Notes: generated by a model from the letters alone, not told the origin. 15,107 bases of DNA from UBA6448 sp051893155 (GCA_051893155.1 JBJFGY010000018.1:1-15107), one strand, 5' to 3'. Shown: positions 7,043 through 13,761, numbered from the stretch's first letter. Numbers and translations are program-made.

Positions 7043-7071
7043 ATTTTATTAAATTATGCATTATAAGTCAA
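7043..7071 (-). promoter_or_regulatory. Outward-facing promoter at the left end of the element
   Basis: On the minus strand TTGACT (7071-7066), a 17-bp spacer and TAAAAT (7048-7043) are each 5/6 matches to the sigma-A consensus. The promoter lies just after the large recombinase stop codon and points out of the element across the left repeat. In the integrated state its RNA would stop at the terminator at 6949-6976. Confidence 0.55.
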
Positions 7072-7080
7072 GCCATTTTG

Positions 7081-8757
7081 CTAACTTTCTAAGCATAAAT
7101 GCAAATGCAATTCTTTTTCAAATTTATCTTTCAACAATTTATTTTTCCTTGTTACTTTAATTGTCTTAAAGCATTTAGGATTATTAACAACACTTTCTAT
7201 TAAAGCATCTAATTCTTGGCTTTTCTTTTTACTTTTCCACTCATCACCCCTAATAGGAATTTCAACTATCTTAATATTATAATGCTTTCTTAATCTTGCC
7301 AAATAATTATCTAATTCTTCTTTATTATCAATTGTCGCCATAGACCAACTGCTATTACCATTATTACAATACATATCTATTACACCTTTTCTAATTAAAT
7401 CAAAAAATGCTTCTATTTGACTGCTCTTAAATTTTATTTTATCTATTCTTATTTTATAATCTTGCTGATTAGCACCTTTTAATTTACTAATATATATTGC
7501 TTCAATTGTGGACTGCACAAAAATTCTTTTTTCTTCATAAGTCATATCTTCCCATTTTTTAATATGACTTTCTTTATTCTCAATATCTTTAATTACCTTA
7601 TCATCTAACATATTTCTTATTTCTTCTTTTCTCGCTTTTAATCTTTCATCTGGGGCTTCTATTTCTACATTATTTAATATTTCTGTTAATCTATCATTAT
7701 CTACCATTAAAGCATTATATGTTAAAGCCATATTAAATTCAGCAATATTACTTAACTTATCTAATATCTGCTTTTCAACTTTGCTTTCATTTATTCTGCT
7801 TTTACATTTTTTACAAATATAATGCCTAATATTTTTACTTTTATTTGAACTAACACATAATAGGCTACCACATTTTGCACAATATAATGTCTTACCAAAC
7901 ATATAATCTAAACTACCACCAAAACTATGCTTATTCTTTTCCATTAACACTTGGCAATCATTAAATACTGCTTTTGATACAATAGGGGGAACTACATCTT
8001 CATAAATTACTGTCTCTTTATCTTTCAATGTCTTTCTATGTTCTATATCTCCACAATATAACCTATTATTTAATATTTGCTGTATAGCCCAATCTTTCCA
8101 TTGCATTAAATTATTGCCTTCTTCTTTTAATTTCTCAGCAATATAATAATATGAATAACCCTTTAAATATAAATTAAATATTTTTCTAATTATTGGGGCT
8201 TCTTCTTCATTTATAATTGCTCTTTTTCTTAATTTCTCATCAGCATTATTTTCATCTCTTTTATAGCCTAACGGCAATTTACCTATTGGAATACCTTGCT
8301 TAACTGTTCCTACTAATCCCATTATTGTTCTTTCCCTTGTTTGTCCTAATTCTAATTCAGCCAATAATATAACCATTTTAATAAAAAATACTCCATATAC
8401 ACTTTTTGTGTTTATTTCTTCTGAATATGATATTAAACTGCAATTATACTTTTCTATTAAACTTAAAATCTCTTCTAAATCTTTAATTGACCTAGTCAAT
8501 CTGTCTAATTTATAAACACATATTGCATCAATTTTACCATTAACTACATCATTTATCATTTTTTGAAATTCAGGGCGACCTTTCATATCTTTAGCGCTTT
8601 TCCCATCTTCTCTATAAATTTTGCAAATCTCATAGCCTCTACAATTACATAAGCCTTTTATCCTATCTAATTGTTCATCTAAACTATGTCCTTCACGGGC
8701 TTGGTCATCTGTACTAACCCTTATGTATGCACCAATTCTTAATTTATTTTCTTCCAT
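7081..8757 (-). CDS. Large serine recombinase (integrase)
   Basis: 558 aa. The N-terminal resolvase-type catalytic domain (about 7-150) has the nucleophile Ser15 in YIRVSTDDQ, plus DRLTRS and ELELGQTRERT. A recombinase domain follows (about 165-275: LPLGYKRDE, APIIRKIFNLYLKGYS, IQQILNNRLYCGD). A zinc ribbon is formed by Cys293, Cys296, Cys315 and Cys318. The remainder is charged and partly coiled-coil, as in this family. Such enzymes catalyse attP x attB integration and, with a directionality factor, excision. Start: ATG at 8757 with AGGAGG seven bases upstream. It appears full length and intact. It is the gene nearest the left end, which fits the role of integrase for this element. Targeting a tRNA 3' end is less usual for this class than for tyrosine integrases. 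Confidence 0.95.
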   Translation of the reverse strand: MEENKLRIGAYIRVSTDDQAREGHSLDEQLDRIKGLCNCRGYEICKIYREDGKSAKDMKGRPEFQKMINDVVNGKIDAICVYKLDRLTRSIKDLEEILSLIEKYNCSLISYSEEINTKSVYGVFFIKMVILLAELELGQTRERTIMGLVGTVKQGIPIGKLPLGYKRDENNADEKLRKRAIINEEEAPIIRKIFNLYLKGYSYYYIAEKLKEEGNNLMQWKDWAIQQILNNRLYCGDIEHRKTLKDKETVIYEDVVPPIVSKAVFNDCQVLMEKNKHSFGGSLDYMFGKTLYCAKCGSLLCVSSNKSKNIRHYICKKCKSRINESKVEKQILDKLSNIAEFNMALTYNALMVDNDRLTEILNNVEIEAPDERLKARKEEIRNMLDDKVIKDIENKESHIKKWEDMTYEEKRIFVQSTIEAIYISKLKGANQQDYKIRIDKIKFKSSQIEAFFDLIRKGVIDMYCNNGNSSWSMATIDNKEELDNYLARLRKHYNIKIVEIPIRGDEWKSKKKSQELDALIESVVNNPKCFKTIKVTRKNKLLKDKFEKELHLHLCLES

Positions 8758-8795
8758 TTATATTCCTCCTAAATTCATTTTTTATTTAACAAATT

Positions 8796-8874
8796 TAGGC
8801 TTCTTATCAAAAAATACTTATAATTTAATCATAAATAACATATAATATAAATATAGGATTTCGAAAGAAGCCTA
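8796..8874. repeat. 10-bp perfect inverted repeat flanking a 59-bp segment
   Basis: TAGGCTTCTT at 8796-8805 and AAGAAGCCTA at 8865-8874 enclose an AT-rich segment containing TATAAT (8841-8846). The left arm shares AAATTTAGGC with the palindrome at 9037-9064. It could be a binding or crossover site for one of the adjacent serine recombinases, a regulator operator, or an invertible promoter. Confidence 0.7.
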
Positions 8875-8928
8875 TACATCAATTTAATGGTTTAAGCTCT
8901 CTCTCAAACATTGGGCTTAAACTTTTTT
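8853..8928 (+). ncRNA. Candidate small RNA with intrinsic terminator
   Basis: TATAAT at 8841-8846 would start an RNA near 8853. The RNA would begin with a hairpin (TATAGG 8852-8857 with CCTATA 8871-8876) and end with a strong plus-strand terminator: GTTTAAGCTC (8890-8899) with GGGCTTAAAC (8913-8922), then six T (8923-8928). No open frame of note lies inside and no plus-strand gene lies upstream. The -35 is poor, so the promoter is uncertain; the terminator is convincing. The RNA would be antisense to read-through transcripts from the small recombinase operon. Confidence 0.4.
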
Positions 8929-9036
8929 ATTTGCAGCAATTTTACCACCACCTAACTAAAATTATTTAATAAATAATTCACAGCAAAACATTGCCATAAT
9001 TTATCTATTTGTTATTATTATATGTTCTTTTTTATA

Positions 9037-9064
9037 AAATTTAGGCAATTTGCCTAATTTTTTT
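9037..9064. terminator. Long TAGGC palindrome, possible bidirectional terminator or recombinase site
   Basis: TTAGGCAA-T-TTGCCTAA (9041-9057) is perfect, and with one mismatch the symmetry extends through flanking A and T runs to about 28 bp. On the plus strand it is followed by seven T. On the minus strand it lies about 50 bases after the small serine recombinase stop codon and could terminate that operon. The size and symmetry also fit a serine recombinase dimer site. Confidence 0.5.
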
Positions 9065-9110
9065 ATTTTTTTGTAAAAAAATGTTGTTTTTTACATAATT
9101 TTGATTAAAT

Positions 9111-9707
9111 TTAAGCATTTTTCTTTAATAAATTATAAAATGTATTAGGCTTTAGCCCCAATAATTCCATTGCTTCTTTACTTTTTATTTTCTTCTTTTT
9201 CCATAATTCAATAACCTCATTATAATTAATTGGTTTTTCTATCTTAGGTCTTCCAAATTTAATTCCATTATTTTTAGCATTAATAATTCCTTCTTTTTGC
9301 CTTTGCTTTATAAAACTTCTTTCTTGCTCTGCAACATAACTTAATATTTGTAAAACTAAATCACTAATAAATGTTCCCAATAAATCTTTATTATTCCTTG
9401 TATCTAATAAGGGCATATCAATAATAACAATATCTGCTTTTATATTTTTTGTAATATCTTTCCACTCATCAATTATCATATTATAATTTCTACCTAATCT
9501 ATCAATACTTTTAATAACCAATAAATCATTTTCTCTTAATACATTTTTTAATATGTTATATTGCTCTCTATTAAAATCTTTACCACTTTGCTTATCAATA
9601 TAAATGTCTCTTTCATCAATGCCATATTCTTTAAAGGCTACTAATTGTCTTTCTTCATTTTGTTCTTTGCTACTAACCCTAGCATAACCAAATACTTTAC
9701 TTTTCAT
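9111..9707 (-). CDS. Small serine recombinase (resolvase/invertase family)
   Basis: 198 aa, the usual size for resolvase/invertase proteins. Catalytic Ser12 lies in YARVSSKEQN, with DRLGRN at about 69-74 and the long E helix in VLQILSYVAEQERSFIKQRQKEG. A C-terminal helix-turn-helix follows (SKEAMELLGLKPNTFYNLLKK), after the KFGRPK linker. Such enzymes resolve multimers, invert DNA segments or resolve cointegrates. A GGAAGG ribosome binding site lies within the end of the preceding 76-aa gene, seven bases separate the two genes, and they form one operon. As the element also carries a rolling-circle type Rep, multimer resolution of the excised circle is a reasonable role; acting on nearby TAGGC repeats is an alternative. 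Confidence 0.93.
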   Translation of the reverse strand: MKSKVFGYARVSSKEQNEERQLVAFKEYGIDERDIYIDKQSGKDFNREQYNILKNVLRENDLLVIKSIDRLGRNYNMIIDEWKDITKNIKADIVIIDMPLLDTRNNKDLLGTFISDLVLQILSYVAEQERSFIKQRQKEGIINAKNNGIKFGRPKIEKPINYNEVIELWKKKKIKSKEAMELLGLKPNTFYNLLKKNA

Positions 9708-9714
9708 AATAAAT

Positions 9715-9945
9715 TTACCTTCCTATATAATTGCTAAATTCTCTAAATATTCTATCTATAACAGTATCAATAAATACATCATTAAGACCAACAACAATAT
9801 TATTTTCTTTTAATTCAGCAATATAATTAGCACAAGCAATAGCATAGGGGAATTCTCTTTTATTATCTTCAATATTCTCCATAATTGTATCAACATAACC
9901 ATTGCATACAAATTCTACTATTTTTCTTAATTCTTGCTCTTTCAT
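9715..9945 (-). CDS. Small hypothetical acidic protein
   Basis: 76 aa, not recognised. It is predicted to be mostly helical, with no signal peptide or membrane segment (ELRKIVEFVCNGYVDTIMENIED; ANYIAELKENN). A strong AGGAGGTG ribosome binding site precedes ATG 9945, and a good promoter lies just upstream. It is the first gene of a two-gene operon with the small serine recombinase, so it may be an accessory or directionality factor, but that is only positional inference. Confidence 0.7.
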   Translation of the reverse strand: MKEQELRKIVEFVCNGYVDTIMENIEDNKREFPYAIACANYIAELKENNIVVGLNDVFIDTVIDRIFREFSNYIGR

Positions 9946-9968
9946 TGAACACCTCCTTACAATAAAAT

Positions 9969-9997
9969 ATAATATATTCGTTCTTTCAAACTCTCAA
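9969..9997 (-). promoter_or_regulatory. Promoter of the 76-aa / small recombinase operon
   Basis: On the minus strand TTGAGA (9997-9992), a 17-bp spacer and TATTAT (9974-9969) lie upstream of the AGGAGGTG site and ATG at 9945. Upstream, 10010-10055 holds repeated AAAAAC and TTTTTAAA motifs that might be regulator sites. Confidence 0.55.
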
Positions 9998-10067
9998 CCG
10001 TTTTCTTTAAAAACCTCTAAAAACTTTTTAAATATTTTAAAAATCAGCAAATAACTTTTACAAATAC

Positions 10068-10102
10068 AAAAAAAGACTTAATTCATATTCAAATTAAATC
10101 TT
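10068..10102 (-). terminator. Intrinsic terminator after the 292-aa gene
   Basis: On the minus strand an 11-bp stem with one G-T pair (10092-10102 with 10073-10083) and an eight-base loop runs into a T run (to 10068). It begins 24 bases after the stop codon. Confidence 0.75.
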
Positions 10103-10126
10103 TATAAACCTTTACTTTTTTAAATG

Positions 10127-11005
10127 CTATTCTTTCACAGTTTCATCTTCTATAATTTTCTTTTTTAATTCTTTAAAATCTTTAAAGTAATTAGGCATTT
10201 CAACTAATCTTATTGCTAATAAAATTAAATCATAAACTTTATCATACCAATTTATTAAATCTTTCTTCTTTATATTTGCTACATAATTTATTTTATCTTT
10301 ACCACTTTTATTATTATGTCTTATATGCAGTTTATTTAAGCAAAAAAATATATAATCTTCCAAACTGCTATTTGCTTGCTTTATCTCTTTTCTTAATGGC
10401 TCTATATATTGACCTAAACTATTTAATATATCTTTTTTTGCTTTTAAATCATTTTCAATTCTAAAATCATTATAATCTAATATTAAATTAGCAATACTTT
10501 CATCTTCAACGGTTAATGCTGTTACAATAGGGTCAGCTTTATCTTTCATAAGCATTATTTTATACTTATCTTTTTTTATCTTCTTATAACCTAAATCTTT
10601 TAATATAATATCTATATTTTGTAATAAAATATCACTTTTTATATAAATTAACTTAATTCTATCATTTCCCAAATCATGAAATTCACTAAAATGTTCCCTT
10701 TGTTTATACTTTACAAATTCACAAACATTTAATATCAAATCTATTAACAATAATATTTTTTCAATTACATTTTCTCCATCTGAAACACTTTCGCTCAATT
10801 CTAAATAATCTAATATCTCATCAACTGTTGTATATACATTTCTATAATCCCAATATTCAATAAATTTTTCAAATAATCCAGCCCAAGAATAATGATAAAT
10901 ACCATAATCAATAACTTTATCTTCATTAAACATTTCATATAATTTTTCATACTCATTATAATAATCAATTTTTTTACCTAAAATATCATAAATACTTTTA
11001 CGCAT
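10127..11005 (-). CDS. Unknown 292-aa protein, possibly abortive-infection-like
   Basis: 292 aa, soluble, mainly helical and rich in Asp, Lys, Ile and Tyr. No catalytic motif is certain. The C-terminal part from about residue 214 (LEDYIFFCLNKL, then Ile228-Arg-His-Asn-Asn232, then a helix with WYDKVYDLILLAIRLVE) resembles a module I associate with abortive-infection or HEPN-like accessory proteins of Firmicutes phages and mobile elements. The classic HEPN R-x4-6-H motif is not clearly present, so this is tentative. Start: ATG at 11005 with GGTGAT upstream. It has its own promoter, nearly identical to that of the macro-domain gene, and its own terminator. Such cargo-like isolation in a mobile element suits a defence or fitness gene. 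Confidence 0.6.
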   Translation of the reverse strand: MRKSIYDILGKKIDYYNEYEKLYEMFNEDKVIDYGIYHYSWAGLFEKFIEYWDYRNVYTTVDEILDYLELSESVSDGENVIEKILLLIDLILNVCEFVKYKQREHFSEFHDLGNDRIKLIYIKSDILLQNIDIILKDLGYKKIKKDKYKIMLMKDKADPIVTALTVEDESIANLILDYNDFRIENDLKAKKDILNSLGQYIEPLRKEIKQANSSLEDYIFFCLNKLHIRHNNKSGKDKINYVANIKKKDLINWYDKVYDLILLAIRLVEMPNYFKDFKELKKKIIEDETVKE

Positions 11006-11033
11006 AATATCACCACAACAATATTATACATTA
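11003..11033 (-). promoter_or_regulatory. Promoter/leader block A (292-aa gene)
   Basis: On the minus strand TAATGTATAAT (-10 at 11028-11023) is followed by TTGTTG, GGTGAT and the ATG at 11005. The predicted leader is only about 11 bases. The -35 is poor. The block is nearly the same as that before the macro-domain gene. Confidence 0.6.
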
Positions 11034-11048
11034 TTTTTATCTAATTAC

Positions 11049-11549
11049 CTACTTAAAGGAATATATTTCTTTTATTTCTTCACTTGGCAACACTAATGTA
11101 AAATCAATATTGTATTCTTTTACTAATTCCTTTAATCTAATAATAACATCTTTTGCTATATCATTATGCTTATAACCATGTACCCCTGTTCCTAAACTAA
11201 CACTAATAATATTTTTATACCCCTTATTTTTTGCCCCTACAAATATTTTATTATAACTTTCTAACAACTCTTTTAATTGCTCTTTACTTTCATAACTCTT
11301 AGGACAATAAATATGCAATATATCAGTGCCTAAATCAAAACCTGGACTAAATCTTATCTCATTAACTTTCATATTTTCCTTATAATGATCTTTACAATAT
11401 TCTTCTAACAATTCTTTATTAGCACTTTTATATATTGCACCACAAACACCACTACCACAAATCATATACTTATTGACACTATTAACTATTAAATCTTTAT
11501 TATCTAAATAATCTAAAATATTACCACTTACTATATTTAATTTCCCCAT
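11049..11549 (-). CDS. Macro-domain protein (ADP-ribose binding or hydrolase type)
   Basis: 166 aa from ATG 11549, chosen over an in-frame ATG nine codons upstream because AGGTG lies seven bases before 11549 and the longer start would begin inside the -10 box. Macro-domain marks: VSGNILD (7-13), NSVN at 23-26 in place of the common NAAN, GSGVCGAI (32-39) as the glycine-rich ligand loop, and SVSLGTGVHGY (116-126) as the second loop. Macro domains bind ADP-ribose or derivatives, and many remove ADP-ribose from proteins or nucleic acids. In mobile elements they can counter or accompany ADP-ribosylation toxins. No ADP-ribosyltransferase is visible nearby. Its promoter block is shared with the next gene downstream. 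Confidence 0.85.
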   Translation of the reverse strand: MGKLNIVSGNILDYLDNKDLIVNSVNKYMICGSGVCGAIYKSANKELLEEYCKDHYKENMKVNEIRFSPGFDLGTDILHIYCPKSYESKEQLKELLESYNKIFVGAKNKGYKNIISVSLGTGVHGYKHNDIAKDVIIRLKELVKEYNIDFTLVLPSEEIKEIYSFK

Positions 11550-11578
11550 AATATAACACCTACAACAATTATACATTA
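11547..11578 (-). promoter_or_regulatory. Promoter/leader block B (macro-domain gene)
   Basis: On the minus strand TAATGTATAAT (-10 at 11573-11568) is followed by TGTTGTAGGTG and the ATG at 11549. It aligns with block A over about 30 bases with two small gaps. The -35 is poor, which suggests an activator or an alternative recognition mode. Confidence 0.6.
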
Positions 11579-11619
11579 AATCTATATATAATTTTTATTT
11601 ATTCCTTGCAAATTTTAAT

Positions 11620-11656
11620 AAAAAAAGCAATTCAATATAATTTATACCAAATTGCT
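11620..11656 (-). terminator. Intrinsic terminator after the two-TM protein gene
   Basis: On the minus strand AGCAATT (11656-11650) pairs with AATTGCT (11632-11626) around a 17-base loop and is followed by a T run ending near 11620. Confidence 0.6.
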
Positions 11657-11691
11657 AAATCAACCTTATAACTAATAAAAACACTTAATAA

Positions 11692-12519
11692 TTATTTAAT
11701 ATATTCAACTCCATCAATAATTAAAGATATAACATTTTTATTATTATCATATTTTATTTGGAATTCACTTCTTATTTTAGCACCATAACTATTTTCACTA
11801 TCTACATAAGCCTGTACTATAATAATTCCATTATCTTTACCAAACTTCCAATTTGAAATACTAGGAAATTTGGCTGTACTAGGTGCTTTTAATAATGCTT
11901 TTATTCTTTTTTGAGCATCAATATTATATTCATTTTTCTCATCCCATGTTATTACATAATCTTTAAAATTTAATAAAACTTGTCCATTTCTATAAAAATC
12001 TTTGTCAGCCCATCTAATGCTTATAACTTTATTATCACTACCAACATATAAAATAATACTATTATTTTGACTAAAACTTGCTTTAATTCTATAACCTTTA
12101 GAACCAATACCCTCAATCTCATTTAAACTTTCATCATATTCTATATCTTCAACTTCATCTATTCCAACTGACTTTAAAACATCTTCTATTGCTTGGGCTT
12201 CTTCATTATTAACATTTAGACTACTTTTAATTTCTTTTATTGCTTTTGAACTATTATCTACTGGCTCAACTTTTCCACCTGTTGCTATCATTGCTATTGC
12301 TACTATTAAAAATATAAAACCAATTACACTTCCAAATATAATTGCAAACATTTTACCAAAACTTTTTTCTTTTTCATTTTTAATTTTTTTCTCATTAACA
12401 ATAGACTTTTCTTTAATTACTTTTTCTTTTTTACCTTTATTTTTAAATGCTTTAACAATTAAATAAATAGGCAATACTATAACTGCAACCCCTAATAACA
12501 AATAAAATAAATCTTCCAT
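11692..12519 (-). CDS. Two-TM membrane protein with extracellular domain, function unknown
   Basis: 275 aa from ATG 12519, which has AGAGGTG five bases upstream; an in-frame ATG seven codons earlier lacks such a site. TM1 is at about 4-25 and TM2 at about 57-80, separated by a strongly lysine/glutamate-rich loop, probably cytoplasmic. The remaining 190 residues are probably outside: an acidic region (about 90-135), then a beta-rich domain with QKRIKALLKAPSTAKFPS and YVDSENSYGAKIRSEFQI. The latter resembles a domain seen in hypothetical proteins of Firmicutes mobile elements; no activity is known to me. It is transcribed divergently from the XRE repressor over a 131-bp region with an operator-like palindrome, so it is probably controlled by it. 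An entry-exclusion or superinfection role is speculative. Confidence 0.75.
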   Translation of the reverse strand: MEDLFYLLLGVAVIVLPIYLIVKAFKNKGKKEKVIKEKSIVNEKKIKNEKEKSFGKMFAIIFGSVIGFIFLIVAIAMIATGGKVEPVDNSSKAIKEIKSSLNVNNEEAQAIEDVLKSVGIDEVEDIEYDESLNEIEGIGSKGYRIKASFSQNNSIILYVGSDNKVISIRWADKDFYRNGQVLLNFKDYVITWDEKNEYNIDAQKRIKALLKAPSTAKFPSISNWKFGKDNGIIIVQAYVDSENSYGAKIRSEFQIKYDNNKNVISLIIDGVEYIK

Positions 12520-12541
12520 ATTTACACCTCTCTTATACATA

Positions 12542-12547
12542 ATTATA
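12542..12547 (-). promoter_or_regulatory. -10 box for the two-TM protein gene
   Basis: TATAAT on the minus strand at 12547-12542, 22 bases upstream of ATG 12519. The -35 candidate TTGTAT (12570-12565, 17-bp spacer) is weak. Confidence 0.4.
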
Positions 12548-12583
12548 TATTATTTTCGCAAAATATACAATATCAGTTATACA

Positions 12584-12598
12584 AATATTACTAATATT
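12584..12598. promoter_or_regulatory. 15-bp palindrome, candidate XRE repressor operator
   Basis: AATATTA-C-TAATATT is perfectly symmetric and lies between the divergent two-TM gene and the XRE gene, the standard place for the operator of a C1/Cro-type repressor. The high AT content makes chance symmetry more likely than usual. Confidence 0.45.
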
Positions 12599-12650
12599 GC
12601 TATCACTGACTTTTAATATCTTTAAAATTATATATAAAGGAGGGCAAAAT

Positions 12651-12983
12651 GTGGAAACTAATTTTAAAACAATAAGGCAAAAGCGCGGGGAACTTCAAAT
12701 AAAGGTTGCTATGGCTTTAAATACTACCCAAGAATCAATATCTTCTTATGAAACTGGTAGAATCTTCCCAAGCCCTGATATGCTTATTAAACTTGCAAAT
12801 CACTATAATACTTCAATAGACTACTTATTATGCAGGACAAAATATGATATACCAATAAATGACATCAAACCTAATAATATATCTGACAACGACTTTATGC
12901 TATTAAATAAAATTAACAAATTATCTAACATTAATAAAGCAAAAGTTGAAGCATATATAGATGGATTAAATGATACTAATTAA
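12651..12983 (+). CDS. XRE-family (C1/Cro-type) repressor
   Basis: 110 aa from GTG 12651. The strong site AAAGGAGGG (12637-12645) is correctly spaced for this GTG. An ATG two bases earlier (12649) is out of frame and gives only eight codons, and an in-frame ATG at 12597 lies upstream of the ribosome binding site. Residues 3-62 form the helix-turn-helix (IRQKRGELQIKVAMALNTTQ, ISSYETGR, IDYLLCRT); a short C-terminal helix region follows. It is the only plus-strand gene of the element and is divergent from its neighbour, the typical layout of a mobile-element repressor controlling excision or replication. Its TAA overlaps the stop codon of the convergent gene. Confidence 0.88.
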   Translation: METNFKTIRQKRGELQIKVAMALNTTQESISSYETGRIFPSPDMLIKLANHYNTSIDYLLCRTKYDIPINDIKPNNISDNDFMLLNKINKLSNINKAKVEAYIDGLNDTN

Positions 12984-13246
12984 GCCACTGCCACATCTTC
13001 GGGCTCTGGCTTTTTAACTCCAATAAATTCTAACATTTTTACATTACTATATTTTTCTTTAATAGCCAAATACTCATCCATACTATTACAATATATATTT
13101 TCTATTTTTTTACCATTTTTATATATTAAATCAAATCTAATTGGCTTATCTTCTTCAATCCATATATAAATTAAATCAATACCATTATTACCAATGGCTT
13201 TTTTTATTTTATCTAATTTTAAATTTATACTATTTAAACTACTCAT
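12980..13246 (-). CDS. Small hypothetical protein
   Basis: 88 aa from ATG 13246 (MSSLNSINLKLDKIKKAIG), preferred because GGTG lies six bases upstream and the overlap with the preceding gene is only eight bases; an in-frame ATG at 13267 would give 95 aa. The sequence has an N-terminal coiled helix, then an alternating strand pattern (IDLIYIWIEEDKPIRFDLIYKNGKK) and an acidic tail ending EPEDVAVA. Not recognised. Overlap with the HTH gene suggests translational coupling. Its stop codon overlaps that of the convergent XRE repressor. Confidence 0.65.
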   Translation of the reverse strand: MSSLNSINLKLDKIKKAIGNNGIDLIYIWIEEDKPIRFDLIYKNGKKIENIYCNSMDEYLAIKEKYSNVKMLEFIGVKKPEPEDVAVA

Positions 13247-13625
13247 TATTAACACCAACTTTCTCATTTACTAATTCTTCTATTTCTTTCATTTTATCTA
13301 TAATATTTTTTTGTTCATTAAACTTTAATATCATATCTAAAACACTTTTAGAAGCATTTAATTTAACATTATAACTTACATTTTCACTATCTAATATATC
13401 ATTTATTACTTTTAAAGCCTTATTTCCCATTAAATTAACACTATCAATACAACTATCTACTATCAATTGTTTTCTCTCATTTAAACTTGCTTTAAACTCG
13501 CTATTAGTAAGCCATCTATTCAATGTTGCTTCACTAACACCTATATTTTTAGCACTATCAACAATACTATTACCTTTTAATAATTCATTTATTGCTAATT
13601 CTTGCTTAACACTCAATTTTTTCAT
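13239..13625 (-). CDS. phBC6A51-type helix-turn-helix protein
   Basis: 128 aa from ATG 13625. AAGGAG is eight bases upstream of this ATG; a TTG two codons earlier is too close to it. Residues about 4-45 are a homeodomain-like helix-turn-helix (LSVKQELAINELLKGNSIVDSAKNIGVSEATLNRWL, here a long motif at 5-40), followed by a long helical region (VNLMGNKALKVINDIL, LKFNEQKNIIDKMKEIEEL) of the kind found in phBC6A51 / small-terminase-like proteins. Without any phage packaging gene in the element it is more likely a DNA-binding helper for replication or regulation. It forms a pair with the next, overlapping gene. Confidence 0.75.
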   Translation of the reverse strand: MKKLSVKQELAINELLKGNSIVDSAKNIGVSEATLNRWLTNSEFKASLNERKQLIVDSCIDSVNLMGNKALKVINDILDSENVSYNVKLNASKSVLDMILKFNEQKNIIDKMKEIEELVNEKVGVNNE

Positions 13626-13660
13626 TTTCAATGCTCCTTACTCTAATTTTTAATAAAAAT

Positions 13661-13689
13661 ACTATTATTTCCTATTAAAAACTATTATT
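13661..13689. repeat. Two 9-bp direct repeats upstream of the HTH gene
   Basis: ACTATTATT occurs at 13661-13669 and 13681-13689, 20 bp apart, each preceded by an A-rich stretch. They lie in the 136-bp interval between rep and the HTH gene, in the HTH gene's promoter region. The interval also holds TTATAAT/ATTATAA inverted copies around 13722-13748. They might be regulator or replication-protein sites; chance is possible in such AT-rich DNA. Confidence 0.35.
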
Positions 13690-13761
13690 CTTATCTATTT
13701 TCTTTAATATTATATGTTTTTTTATAATTTAATAAATTTTATTATAATAGGGTTAATAAAA

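Larger units (their letters stand above)
8758..9110. other. Non-coding interval between the two serine recombinase genes
   Basis: 353 bases with no credible gene. It holds the large recombinase ribosome binding site (left edge), a 10-bp inverted repeat around a 59-bp AT-rich centre, a plus-strand -10 box and an orphan plus-strand terminator, a long TAGGC palindrome, and near the right edge an 8-bp GTAAAAAA/TTTTTTAC hairpin (9073-9094) just after the small recombinase stop codon. Confidence 0.8.

Noticed and set aside
10213..10464. Plus-strand open frame, 83 codons
   Set aside because: Antisense to the 292-aa gene; Leu/Tyr-rich product typical of reversed AT-rich coding sequence.
12649..12675. 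Short ATG frame before the XRE gene as a real gene
   Set aside because: Only eight codons; better explained as an overlap with the GTG start of the repressor.
13141..13374. Plus-strand open frame, 77 codons
   Set aside because: Antisense to two overlapping minus-strand genes with good ribosome binding sites; no site of its own.
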